Source: Nitrosomonas sp.
GTDB taxonomy: Bacteria > Pseudomonadota > Gammaproteobacteria > Burkholderiales > Nitrosomonadaceae
Direction: 5' to 3'
DNA length: 64,000 bases
Assembly (NCBI RefSeq): GCF_022842015.1
Contig: NZ_JALHQJ010000001.1
Location: 54,427 to 118,426 of the forward strand
Part shown: in pieces, positions 8,451 to 17,246 of the stretch
How the letters are laid out: every line of letters begins with the position of its first letter
Numbering within the stretch: the first letter of the stretch is position 1
Notes under the pieces: model-generated
Database searches by the model: none
What the model was told of the DNA's origin: nothing
The model's input: only the letters and a program-made list of their open reading frames with translations
Program-made: the position numbers and the translations under genes

Positions 8451-9896
8451 CTACTTTCGGCGATAAACCCATTGCACCAACGTATCCATGATGGCATGGG
8501 ATTGTTCGGCTTGATCATGATTAATAAAAAAGACTATGACAACGCGTCGTCCCATCTCGTCAATCAAATACCCTGCCAACGCACGCACGTTATTCAATGT
8601 GCCGGTTTTCATATGTGCTAATCCCTTAATCGGAGTATCAGTAAAACGATTTTTCAGAGTTCCATCTACCGCAGCAATCGGCAAGGAGGCGATGAATTCC
8701 GGCATCACCGGACTATTGAAAGCGGCAAGCAATAGTTGCCCCATATGCCGGGCGCTGATTCGTTCCGTGCGCGATAACCCTGAACCATTCTCAATCATTA
8801 GTTCCGGAAAATTCAATTGCTTGCTGGCTAACCATCTTCTGACTGCTGCGTCCGATTTAGCCAAAGTGGCTGGTGAGCTATCAAATACCGAATTACCTGT
8901 GCCCAACGCTAAATACAATTGACGTGCTGCAATATTATTACTGAATTTATTGATACCACGGACAATATCTGACAACGGTGGTGAATGATAAATTTTGAGC
9001 GGTAATAGGTATTGCGGTGTTTGACCCCGGATGGCATTACCATCAAATATGCCACCTTGCTGTGTCCACAAGTGTTTGAACAAATCACGGGTATAAATAG
9101 TACTGTCATGCAGACTCAACATATACGATTGTTTTCCACAATGCCGGGAAAAACTACCATTCAGAACAATCGTAAAATTATTTTTGTTTCTTTTATCCGC
9201 AATTGCTTCAATCGTAAGAGAATTTTGCCAAATGCCGCATTTGTCTTGGGTGAGCTTTAGATTATTTTGTATTTGCAAAGATTCTGGGACAGGGTCAATC
9301 ACGACACGTACAGAATTCTTTTCAGGTTGCGGAAACAAGTGGAGCGTAGATGCACGGTAATTGACCAGAAATGCTTCTGGCAGCACGTTGTAGGTACGAT
9401 GGGGTTGTCCGTCAAACTCACCTGGATCCTCATGAGGAATCTCATAATACGAATGATCCAGAATCAGGTTGCCTTTAATTTCAAACAATCCGGTTTGACG
9501 CAAGCGGTAGATCAGCAGCCAGAAATTTTCCAGGTTCAGTTTGGGATCACCATAACCTTTTATGATTAGGTCGCCATATAGAATGCCATCGGTAATTTTC
9601 CCATTGGCATAAAGCTTAGTTTGCCAGGCATACGCCGGGCCCAACAATTCCAGTCCGGCATACGTGGTCAACAACTTCATTACCGAAGCCGGATTCATGC
9701 CTGAATCCGCATTGATTGTGAGCACTGGCTGGCTTGCGCCAATTTCATGGACATATACGCCTACCATCGTTTCCGGGATGGTTAGCTGTTGTAGTTTTTG
9801 TTTAACTACAAAAGGTAATTCATTGGCAAATATTGGAGCCGCTAATGTAGCAGTCATTCCAATTAAAAAACCAAGATATAAGCAAATCCTGGTCAT
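8451..9896 (-). CDS. dacB: D-alanyl-D-alanine carboxypeptidase/endopeptidase (PBP4)
   Basis: A periplasmic class C penicillin-binding protein that trims or cleaves D-Ala cross-links in peptidoglycan. The first ~25 residues are a signal peptide (cleavage probably after PIFA). The three active-site motifs are visible: S-x-x-K as SVMK at residues 71-74, S-x-N as SNN near 320, and KTG at 430-432. The long insert between the first two motifs and the 481-residue length are typical of PBP4/DacB. It is the last gene of the sucC-sucD-lipoprotein-dacB run, 24 bases after the lipoprotein gene. Confidence 0.93.
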   Translation of the reverse strand: MTRICLYLGFLIGMTATLAAPIFANELPFVVKQKLQQLTIPETMVGVYVHEIGASQPVLTINADSGMNPASVMKLLTTYAGLELLGPAYAWQTKLYANGKITDGILYGDLIIKGYGDPKLNLENFWLLIYRLRQTGLFEIKGNLILDHSYYEIPHEDPGEFDGQPHRTYNVLPEAFLVNYRASTLHLFPQPEKNSVRVVIDPVPESLQIQNNLKLTQDKCGIWQNSLTIEAIADKRNKNNFTIVLNGSFSRHCGKQSYMLSLHDSTIYTRDLFKHLWTQQGGIFDGNAIRGQTPQYLLPLKIYHSPPLSDIVRGINKFSNNIAARQLYLALGTGNSVFDSSPATLAKSDAAVRRWLASKQLNFPELMIENGSGLSRTERISARHMGQLLLAAFNSPVMPEFIASLPIAAVDGTLKNRFTDTPIKGLAHMKTGTLNNVRALAGYLIDEMGRRVVIVFFINHDQAEQSHAIMDTLVQWVYRRK

Positions 9897-9920
9897 TTTA
9901 ATACTTCGCTTTCAGAACGA

Positions 9921-10229
9921 TTACTTTGTGTCTTTGCACAGGGAAAATCCATCATCCCATCCCATGCGATATTGCTCCTCCGTGTCATATCGATTCAGGT
10001 CTTTAAAGGCCCAGCTTGTTCTTTTAGCGGTTTCACAACCATCGATATAACCTTGCTGAGTGCTCACCGGATAACCTGTCAGGTTATATTTGGGCTTAGT
10101 ACTGTCGGGTAAAGGACCTGCTGGCCGCTCAGGTTTTTTTGCGGGAAACGGTTGTTTGGTGGAAATTCCGCTGCAGGCAGAAATAATGAGCACAGTTAGA
10201 ATGATAAAAAGTGGTAAACGATAACGCAT
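9921..10229 (-). CDS. Small lipoprotein of unknown function
   Basis: A 102-residue protein with a short basic N-terminus, a hydrophobic stretch and a lipobox (LIISAC) at about residue 18, so it should be lipidated. The mature part is polar and has two blocks, GYPVSTQQGYIDGCETA and EEQYRMGWDDGFSLC, with two cysteines that could pair. ATG 10229 is preferred over the upstream TTG at 10244 because GAAGGT lies 7 bases before it. It sits between sucD (33 bases) and dacB (24 bases), and may be cotranscribed. No function is recognised. Confidence 0.7.
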   Translation of the reverse strand: MRYRLPLFIILTVLIISACSGISTKQPFPAKKPERPAGPLPDSTKPKYNLTGYPVSTQQGYIDGCETAKRTSWAFKDLNRYDTEEQYRMGWDDGFSLCKDTK

Positions 10230-10262
10230 AGTAAATACCTTCAATAATTTCTAAGTAGCAAG

Positions 10263-11138
10263 TTACAAAACTGATTTCAATAATTTTCCCATCTCGGCTG
10301 GATTGCGTGTGACTCTGATTCCGCACGATTCCATTACTTCAAGCTTCTCTTGAGCTGTTCCCTTGCCACCGGAAATAATAGCGCCGGCATGCCCCATGCG
10401 TTTGCCGGGCGGTGCTGTCACACCAGCAATAAATCCGACTACGGGTTTATGCATATGATCTTTCACCCAACGTGCGCAGTCCTCTTCATCCGTGCCGCCG
10501 ATCTCACCCACCATCAGTACGGCATCTGTTTCGTCATCATCATTGAACATTTGCAGTATATCCAGGTGTTTTAAGCCATTCACCGGATCACCACCAATAC
10601 CGATGCAGGTGGATTGCCCAAGTCCCAGCGACATCAATTGTGCTACTGCCTCATATGTCAATGTACCCGAACGTGAAACCACACCAATCCGGCCTTTTTT
10701 ATGAATATATCCCGGCATAATCCCTATTTTTACCTCATCCGGTGTAATAATTCCCGGACAATTTGGGCCAATCAATCGAGTTTTCTTGCCTTGCATTTTG
10801 TAGCGAGTAAGGATCATATCGCGCACCGGAATGCCTTCGGTAATGCAAATCACGAGATCCAATTCAGCTTCAACTGCTTCATCTATCGCTGCCGCAGCGA
10901 AAGGGGGGGGCACATAAATCACTGAAACATTGGCACCGGTTTGTTGCTTGGCTTCTTTGACGGTTGCATAAACCGGTATACCTTCGAAATTCTCGCCAGG
11001 CTTGCGAGGATTCACGCCTGCGACGAAGCATGCTTTGCCGTTGGCATAGTCGCGGCACATGCGCGTATGAAATTGGCCGGTTTTACCGGTAATACCTTGT
11101 GTCATTACACGACTGTTGTGATTGATCAGAATGGACAT
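10263..11138 (-). CDS. sucD: Succinyl-CoA ligase, alpha subunit
   Basis: Alpha subunit of the TCA-cycle enzyme that converts succinyl-CoA, ADP (or GDP) and phosphate to succinate, CoA and ATP (or GTP). The CoA-binding Rossmann domain starts near residue 5 ([15 protein letters not shown]), and the phosphohistidine is His250 in [12 protein letters not shown]. Also visible are [10 protein letters not shown] and [11 protein letters not shown]. Length 291 residues, as expected. The ATG has AAGGA about 10 bases upstream. It follows sucC by 50 bases. Confidence 0.97.
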   Translation of the reverse strand: MSILINHNSRVMTQGITGKTGQFHTRMCRDYANGKACFVAGVNPRKPGENFEGIPVYATVKEAKQQTGANVSVIYVPPPFAAAAIDEAVEAELDLVICITEGIPVRDMILTRYKMQGKKTRLIGPNCPGIITPDEVKIGIMPGYIHKKGRIGVVSRSGTLTYEAVAQLMSLGLGQSTCIGIGGDPVNGLKHLDILQMFNDDDETDAVLMVGEIGGTDEEDCARWVKDHMHKPVVGFIAGVTAPPGKRMGHAGAIISGGKGTAQEKLEVMESCGIRVTRNPAEMGKLLKSVL

Positions 11139-11188
11139 AGCAAAAGGATTCCTTATATGATGACTAGCATTGACATTGATAAGTTAGC

Positions 11189-12349
11189 TTACTTGGCTGC
11201 ATTAACCGCTTTTTGCGCCGCATCAGCCATGTTATCTGCAGAAATGATTTTCAGCCCGGAATCCGCCAGAATTTTCTTTCCAAGATCAACATTGGTACCT
11301 TCCAACCGTACCACCAATGGCACCTTGAGCTGCACATCACGAGCGGCTGCTACTATACCTTGCGCAATTACATCACATTTCATAATGCCGCCAAAAATAT
11401 TAACCAGAATTCCTTGTAGCTTAGAATTGCGCAGCATCAGCTTAAACGCTTCAGTTACCTTTTCCGCCGTTGCCCCACCGCCAACATCGAGAAAATTGGC
11501 GGGATTGCCACCATATAGTTTGATGATATCCATTGTCGCCATTGCCAAGCCTGCACCATTTACCAGGCAGCCAATATTACCGTCCAAAGGAATATAGGAT
11601 AATTCGTGTTTCGATGCTTCAATCTCCACTGGGTCTTCTTCATCCAAATCACGCAATGCGACGATCTCGGGATGACGAAACAGTGCGTTTTCATCAAAAT
11701 TCATTTTGGCATCGAGTGCCATTACCTGCTGCTCTGAAGCCAGTGCCAATGGATTGATTTCCAACAATGATGCATCAGTCTCATCAAATGCTTGATATAA
11801 GCCTTGCAATAAGGTAACAGCACCTGGCAAACTTTGCTTAGGGATACCAATTTTTTGCGCAACTTCTTCAGCCTGCTGTTGACTTAAACCCGTGATTGGA
11901 TCAATAAACACTTTATGAATTTTCTCGGGTGCTTCAACTGCAACTTTTTCAATTTCCATGCCACCTTCCGAACTTGCCATCAAACAAACGCGTTGTTGGC
12001 CGCGATCCACCACCATGCCGACATAGAATTCTTTTTCTATTTGTATACCCTGCTCGATAAAAAGTCGATGGACTATTTGTCCTTCCGGGCCAGTCTGGTG
12101 AGTTATTAGGCGCATATTCAGAATTTCGCTCGCATGCTGACGTACCTCATCCAATGACTTGGCTACTTTTACTCCACCACCCTTCCCGCGCCCACCGGCA
12201 TAAATCTGTGCCTTTACTGCCCACACATTACCACCTAATTGCTGCGCAGCTTGTACCGCCTCGTTAACACTGAAACAGGCGACACCCTTTGGTGTGATCA
12301 CATTATATTTGCGTAAAATTTCTTTGGCTTGGTACTCGTGAATCTTCAT
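11189..12349 (-). CDS. sucC: Succinyl-CoA ligase, beta subunit
   Basis: ATP-grasp beta subunit, 386 residues from the chosen start. The family N-terminus [15 protein letters not shown] is present, followed by [10 protein letters not shown] (nucleotide loop, near residue 52), LLEINPLAL and [15 protein letters not shown] 12349 is preferred to the ATG two codons upstream because GAGG lies at the right distance only for 12349 and the family starts MKIHEYQ. It is the first gene of a minus-strand run with sucD, the lipoprotein gene and dacB; its promoter should be in 12350-12605. Confidence 0.97.
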   Translation of the reverse strand: MKIHEYQAKEILRKYNVITPKGVACFSVNEAVQAAQQLGGNVWAVKAQIYAGGRGKGGGVKVAKSLDEVRQHASEILNMRLITHQTGPEGQIVHRLFIEQGIQIEKEFYVGMVVDRGQQRVCLMASSEGGMEIEKVAVEAPEKIHKVFIDPITGLSQQQAEEVAQKIGIPKQSLPGAVTLLQGLYQAFDETDASLLEINPLALASEQQVMALDAKMNFDENALFRHPEIVALRDLDEEDPVEIEASKHELSYIPLDGNIGCLVNGAGLAMATMDIIKLYGGNPANFLDVGGGATAEKVTEAFKLMLRNSKLQGILVNIFGGIMKCDVIAQGIVAAARDVQLKVPLVVRLEGTNVDLGKKILADSGLKIISADNMADAAQKAVNAAK

Positions 12350-12605
12350 GGGCATGTCCTCATCGGAATGATTTAGAATATCAAGATTCGAAGTATAACC
12401 TAATCATCAATAATGATTCGATTTCACTATCTCACGAATAATAATACGCATTTATTTATGTCACTTTTGACGAGCTTACTGACTGTCCCGCTAACTACTA
12501 AGGTAGTGAATCACCATAATAAAAAACCCAAAGCTTTATTCAGTATTTGTTCAGACTAACACAGCTAATATAGCTATAAATGGGAAATCAAAAGGCGGGG
12601 GATAT

Positions 12606-13856
12606 ATGAAAAAATTTAAAATCACATGTATAGCAATTGCGCTATGCAGCGTCTTTTTAATAAGCCCTGTAGGAGCTGAAGATGGCGGAGGCTTTGACGG
12701 GGGGGGGGGTGATGGAGGTGGCTTCGACGGTGGTTATGATGGAGGAGGTTTCGATAGTGGCTACGATGGTGGAGACTTCGACGGAGGGGGTTATGACGGA
12801 GGCTACGATAGTGGAGGCTATGACAATTTTGATGATGGTGGTTTTGATTCTGGAGATTACTATGATCAGAGTAGTGGTTTCGAAGAGAGTTATGATCAAG
12901 GTGATTTTGGGCAAGACGATGCATTTTATCCAGATAATGCGTTGGATCAACAAGAAAGTATCGATTTTGCCGATGATTTAAACTCAGAAAACGACTTTAA
13001 TCAAACGGATGATTTTGGTGTGAGTAATGATGCTGACATAAATATTGACGCCGCGCAAGGTAATGAGATTGCACCAGGATCTTTCCAAGATAACTTGGCG
13101 ACTCCCGATGAATCGAGCGAAATTGGAACATCTGCTCAAGGCGATGATGTTAATCAAGCTGACCCTACTGCCCAGAACGCAATTAATGACAATAATTCTG
13201 ACTCTGGCAACGAAGTTGCTCAAGACAGCGCTGTTTCACAAAATACCGAGGCTCCAGATAATCAAACCACTGAGAATAATGATTCAACGGGAACCGACCC
13301 ATCGGCTCAAGTTGACGGAACAAATCAGGATAGCTCCAACACTCAGAATGTGAATATACAAAACAACGTACAGACAGATCAAAATACTGCAAACCATCAT
13401 AATTCTGATCACCACCATGGACATCATCACCATTTCGATGGATTTGGTTTGGGATTTGGTCTAGGATTGGGATTAGGCTGGGGATTCGGCCCAAGTTGGG
13501 GCTGGGGGCCAGGCTGGGGTTGGGGTCCTGGTTGGGGGATTGGTTATGCTGGTTTTGCACCCTTTAATAGCTTTGGTTTCTACAATACTTGGGGAAGCAG
13601 CCGCTTCTATAATAATTATGCGTTTGGCCCTCATCGGCGATTTGAAAGTTATTACCCATTAGGTGGTTATCCAGTAGGCGTTGTCACTGCGCCAGTAATG
13701 CAAAGACCAATATATGTTCAGCAAAATACTGCGCCTCGGCCAGCCACTGTGCAAAGAAATAATTATTGGTACTATTGTCGTAATCCGGAAGGATATTATC
13801 CGTATGTTAAGCAATGCTCCGGTGAATGGATAAAAGTGCCTCCGCAACCATCCTGA
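12606..13856 (+). CDS. Exported low-complexity Gly/Asp/Asn/His-rich protein
   Basis: A 416-residue protein with a signal peptide (about 24 residues, ending near PVGA). It then has three compositional zones: about 65 residues of GGGYDGG/GGFDSG-type repeats, an Asn/Asp/Gln-rich zone, and a His cluster near residue 265 leading into a GLGFGLGLGLG/GWGPGWG glycine-tryptophan block. The last ~35 residues hold WYYCRNPEGYYPYVKQC and a final Trp/Pro segment, a C-terminal motif I recognise from other proteobacterial exported proteins. An 11-G run lies in codons 32-35. GGCGGGGG precedes the ATG. Function unknown; a surface or metal-binding role is only a guess. Confidence 0.75.
   Translation: MKKFKITCIAIALCSVFLISPVGAEDGGGFDGGGGDGGGFDGGYDGGGFDSGYDGGDFDGGGYDGGYDSGGYDNFDDGGFDSGDYYDQSSGFEESYDQGDFGQDDAFYPDNALDQQESIDFADDLNSENDFNQTDDFGVSNDADINIDAAQGNEIAPGSFQDNLATPDESSEIGTSAQGDDVNQADPTAQNAINDNNSDSGNEVAQDSAVSQNTEAPDNQTTENNDSTGTDPSAQVDGTNQDSSNTQNVNIQNNVQTDQNTANHHNSDHHHGHHHHFDGFGLGFGLGLGLGWGFGPSWGWGPGWGWGPGWGIGYAGFAPFNSFGFYNTWGSSRFYNNYAFGPHRRFESYYPLGGYPVGVVTAPVMQRPIYVQQNTAPRPATVQRNNYWYYCRNPEGYYPYVKQCSGEWIKVPPQPS
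12699..12709 (+). repeat. 11-base G homopolymer inside a coding region
   Basis: Eleven consecutive G residues encode the glycine run of the first repeat zone of the Gly/Asp-rich exported protein. A gain or loss of one base would shift the frame about 35 codons into the gene. Confidence 0.9.
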
Positions 13857-13955
13857 TATTATTGAAAACTTGTATCCGATAAAATTAGATCATGGGCTTC
13901 ACCATATTGACTTAAAATAACATTTTGTTTAAGAGTGATAAAGCGAGAAAAATAT

Positions 13956-14333
13956 ATGAGTGAAGAGCAAAAAAACTTAGAAGTTACGACGGATGAATCA
14001 CAAAGTGCACGCTTGCGAATCTTTATAAGTTGGGTTGTGGTAGTTATCTTGACCTGTTTTGGAGCATTCATGCTGTATAAGCTGACCAATTTTCATAATA
14101 CACCAGGTGATTACTGGAAAAATATGGTTAAAGAGCAGTTCCCGGTATTAATTGGATTACCTATGGCTGGTCTCGGCTCGCTTTTTGTCACACTGATTTT
14201 GCGAATATCGACAGGACCAATGGAATTTGAAATAGGTGGCCTTAAATTTAAGGGAGGCGCGGCTCCTATTGTTTTTTGGATTATTTGTTTTATGGTTATT
14301 GTTTTGTCTATTAATCTACTGTGGCAAAAATAA
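13956..14333 (+). CDS. Small membrane protein of unknown function
   Basis: A 125-residue protein with an acidic N-terminus and three hydrophobic segments: near residues 22-40 (ISWVVVVILTCFGAFMLY), near 68-85 (IGLPMAGLGSLFVTLIL) and the last ~20 residues (IVFWIICFMVIVLSINLLW). ATG 13956 is chosen over an upstream GTG at 13935; neither has a strong ribosome-binding site. It follows the Gly/Asp-rich gene by 100 bases and converges on nuoN with only 16 bases between the stops. No family recognised. Confidence 0.65.
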   Translation: MSEEQKNLEVTTDESQSARLRIFISWVVVVILTCFGAFMLYKLTNFHNTPGDYWKNMVKEQFPVLIGLPMAGLGSLFVTLILRISTGPMEFEIGGLKFKGGAAPIVFWIICFMVIVLSINLLWQK

Positions 14334-14349
14334 TCGAAGCACAACCCAC

Positions 14350-15753
14350 TCAAAGAGTTTCAATGAGATCCAGTATCCATCCGGGAAAAATACCCAATCC
14401 GATGATAAGTAGACTGCTAATAATCACGATGGATAATGTTCCTTGGGAAAGATGAATGACATCCTGTTTTGTAGATTTTTCTCCATAAAATACAATTAGG
14501 ATACGTAAGTAATAATAAAAAGAGAGTGCCGTATTGATCACCGCTATGACTGCAAGTATAAGGTAACCAGCCTTGATCGCGGCGCCAAAGGCGAGTAGTT
14601 TGGCAATAAATCCTGCTGTTGGAGGAAGGCCTGCGAGAGCCAGCAAACATATCCCTATGGCTATACCCAGTGTAGGGTGACGTCGTCCCAGTCCACGATA
14701 TTCTTCCAAATTTTGGCGATCCTGGTCGGGGCGAGAAAATGCAGCTACAACAGCAAAAATACACAGATTCATCAGTGCATAGGTTAAAGCATAGTAAATA
14801 GCAGCGTCACGGCCCAGGGAATTCCCTGCTGACAGCGCAACCAGAATATAGCCGAGATGGGCGATGGACGAATAGGCTAGTAATCTTTTCAAATTCTGCT
14901 GATACAGTGCTAGTAAATTACCAACTATCATAGTGACTACGGCAAGAATCCCTAATAATGGCAGTAAAGCTTCCCATATATTTTGTAGTTGTAAGCACAA
15001 TAACCGGATCAGAAACACCAATACTGCCACCTTTGCAATGCTAGCGAATAGTGCCGTTATCGGAGCGGGCGCGGCCTGGTAAATGTCAGGCGCCCACATA
15101 TGAAAAGGCACCAGCGCGAGTTTGAATCCAACGCCAACCAGGATCAGGGTTGCAGCGACTATCAGTAAATAATTGTCGGTAGTTATCGAACCCAGCGCTG
15201 CCAGATTCAGTGTGCCAGTACTGGCATAAGCTATAGTGATTCCATATAGAAAAAAAGCAGCTGCAAAACCAGCAAGTATGGCATATTTCACGCCACCTTC
15301 AATTGCACCACTTCTCGTAGGCTTCCAAGCGACTAATGCAAAAAGTGGCACAGCCAGGATTTCTAGTCCAACAAATGCCGTAACAAGGTTATGCGAGGTC
15401 ACGAGCAAAGTCATTCCCAAAGTTGCAAATAGGATCAGGCTCAAATATTCTTCTCGCACTTCATTCTTGGTGGGTGCATAGTTAAAAGAGAGAATTATGA
15501 TGGCTACAGCACCAAACATAAAAAACTGAGCAAACAGTCGTCCTAAATTGTCAATGATCAGCATGTTGTTCACCGTTTGCGGTGTTTCCCAGAGCACAGT
15601 GGTTGCAGCCCCAAGCAATAGAAACATCGCCGAAACCGTCGCTAAGGTTCGCGTAGAGACATGCTGCGGCCAAATACCTAGCGCCAGTACCGTCAGCCCG
15701 CCCAATATGAGTACAATGAAAGGTGCCAGGCTAATCAGATCTGCGGAGTGCAT
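14350..15753 (-). CDS. nuoN: NADH-quinone oxidoreductase subunit N
   Basis: Antiporter-like membrane subunit of complex I, 467 residues, about 14 hydrophobic helices. The family core is visible: FNYAPTKNEVREEYLSL, FVGLEILAVPLFALVA (the helix-5 glutamate), KLALVPFHMWAPDIYQAAP and LLAYSSIAHLGYIL. Last gene of the nuo operon; its start overlaps the end of nuoM by 23 bases, so translation is probably coupled. Confidence 0.96.
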   Translation of the reverse strand: MHSADLISLAPFIVLILGGLTVLALGIWPQHVSTRTLATVSAMFLLLGAATTVLWETPQTVNNMLIIDNLGRLFAQFFMFGAVAIIILSFNYAPTKNEVREEYLSLILFATLGMTLLVTSHNLVTAFVGLEILAVPLFALVAWKPTRSGAIEGGVKYAILAGFAAAFFLYGITIAYASTGTLNLAALGSITTDNYLLIVAATLILVGVGFKLALVPFHMWAPDIYQAAPAPITALFASIAKVAVLVFLIRLLCLQLQNIWEALLPLLGILAVVTMIVGNLLALYQQNLKRLLAYSSIAHLGYILVALSAGNSLGRDAAIYYALTYALMNLCIFAVVAAFSRPDQDRQNLEEYRGLGRRHPTLGIAIGICLLALAGLPPTAGFIAKLLAFGAAIKAGYLILAVIAVINTALSFYYYLRILIVFYGEKSTKQDVIHLSQGTLSIVIISSLLIIGLGIFPGWILDLIETL

Positions 15754-17239
15754 CTTCTATTCCTACCAATGTTGCAGTATTTAATTCGATAATAACGCTT
15801 GCAGGAACTTGCAAATAATTCAAGAAAGGAGCCGGGTACAGCCCGAGCCAAAGCACAGTGATTGCCAGTAACCCAAGTATCAGCATTTCGCGGTGATCAA
15901 GATCGCTCCATGCGTGTTCGCTACTTAATTCACCCAACATGGCGCGTTGGTACATCCATAGCAAATAAATAGCGCTTGCAACAACGCCCATGGCGCCTGC
16001 TATGGCAAGTCCGGCTGAAACTTGGTATACACCGGCAAGAACCAGAAATTCACCGACAAAATTGGCTAAACCCGGCATGCCCATGGCTGAGAGTGTGAAA
16101 AGCAGCAGCATAGCACCCATGCGTGGCATGGGTGCCAGCAGACCGCCCATACAGGGCAGCAGGCGGGTGTCGACTCGTTCTTCCAGCATACCAATAATGG
16201 CAAACATTGCGCTTGTTGTCACGCCGTGAGCAAGCATCAGAAGCATAGCGCCGTGCAAGCCTTCCTGATTCCAGGCATAGATGCCAAATACGACAAAACC
16301 GAGATGACTGATAGAAGAATAGGCGATCAGGCGTTTCATGTCTTCTTGCACCAGAGCCAGTAAGGCGCCGTAGAGAATTCCGATAACACCCAAAACCATA
16401 GCAAATGGCGCAAAATCTACAGAAGCTTCGGGGAAAAGCGGCAAGCAAAAACGTAACAGGCCATAGGCACCTGTTTTCAGTAACAGGCCAGCGAGAATGA
16501 TACTGCCTGCTGTTGGAGCTTCTGTATGGGCGTCAGGTAACCAACTGTGGATGGGGAAGAGTGGAATTTTTACAGCGAATGCTACGAAAAATCCGAGCAT
16601 TAACCACATTCCGGTATTGCCAGGTAGATTGGTGTGCAGTAGCTCAAAGTAATTGAATGTGTAAATGCCGGTTTGTTCGCCATGAATAAAATATAATCCC
16701 AGAATAGCCACCAGCATCAATAAAGAGCCGGTAACCGTAAAAAGAAAGAATTTGTAGGCGGCGTAGAGCCGTCGTTCATGGCCCCATAATGCGATCAGAA
16801 AATACATCGGCACCAGCATGAGCTCCCAGAATACGTAGAACAATATTAGGTCCAATGCTAGAAAGACGCCCATGATGCCGGCTTGGGTTGTGAGTACTAG
16901 TGCGGCAAAAGTAGGCCAGTTATGGCGAATTGAGTTCCATGACACCAGTATCGCTATCGGGACAAGTAGTGCAGTCAGTAGTACCAGCAACAGGCTGAGG
17001 CCATCCATGCCCAGCAGAAACTGAATACCCATTATCGGAATCCAGGGAGCTTGGACTATATACAGGTAGCCATTTGAATCAGGGCTTGCGCTCCACCAAA
17101 GACCCAGTGCAATCAATAGCTCGGCAACGGTAATGGCCAGTGCAATCCAGCGAACAGAGGCTGCAGAAAATCGGCCTGTCAGCCCAACTACGAGCGCTCC
17201 TGACAAAGGCAGAAATATTAAAACGCTTAACCAATACAT
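15731..17239 (-). CDS. nuoM: NADH-quinone oxidoreductase subunit M
   Basis: Antiporter-like proton-pumping subunit, 502 residues. Key blocks are MDGLSLLLVLLTALLVP, FYVFWELMLVPMYFLI with the conserved helix-5 glutamate, KIPLFPIHSWLPDAHTEAP with the lysine of helix 7, and KRLIAYSSISHLGFVV. Seven bases after nuoL. Confidence 0.97.
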   Translation of the reverse strand: MYWLSVLIFLPLSGALVVGLTGRFSAASVRWIALAITVAELLIALGLWWSASPDSNGYLYIVQAPWIPIMGIQFLLGMDGLSLLLVLLTALLVPIAILVSWNSIRHNWPTFAALVLTTQAGIMGVFLALDLILFYVFWELMLVPMYFLIALWGHERRLYAAYKFFLFTVTGSLLMLVAILGLYFIHGEQTGIYTFNYFELLHTNLPGNTGMWLMLGFFVAFAVKIPLFPIHSWLPDAHTEAPTAGSIILAGLLLKTGAYGLLRFCLPLFPEASVDFAPFAMVLGVIGILYGALLALVQEDMKRLIAYSSISHLGFVVFGIYAWNQEGLHGAMLLMLAHGVTTSAMFAIIGMLEERVDTRLLPCMGGLLAPMPRMGAMLLLFTLSAMGMPGLANFVGEFLVLAGVYQVSAGLAIAGAMGVVASAIYLLWMYQRAMLGELSSEHAWSDLDHREMLILGLLAITVLWLGLYPAPFLNYLQVPASVIIELNTATLVGIEDALRRSD

Positions 17240-17246
17240 AGTATTC

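Noticed and set aside
12622..13560. Several long frames opposite or out of frame with the Gly/Asp-rich gene
   Set aside because: Repetitive DNA gives open frames in all readings; only the plus-strand frame has a signal peptide, ribosome-binding site and conserved C-terminus.
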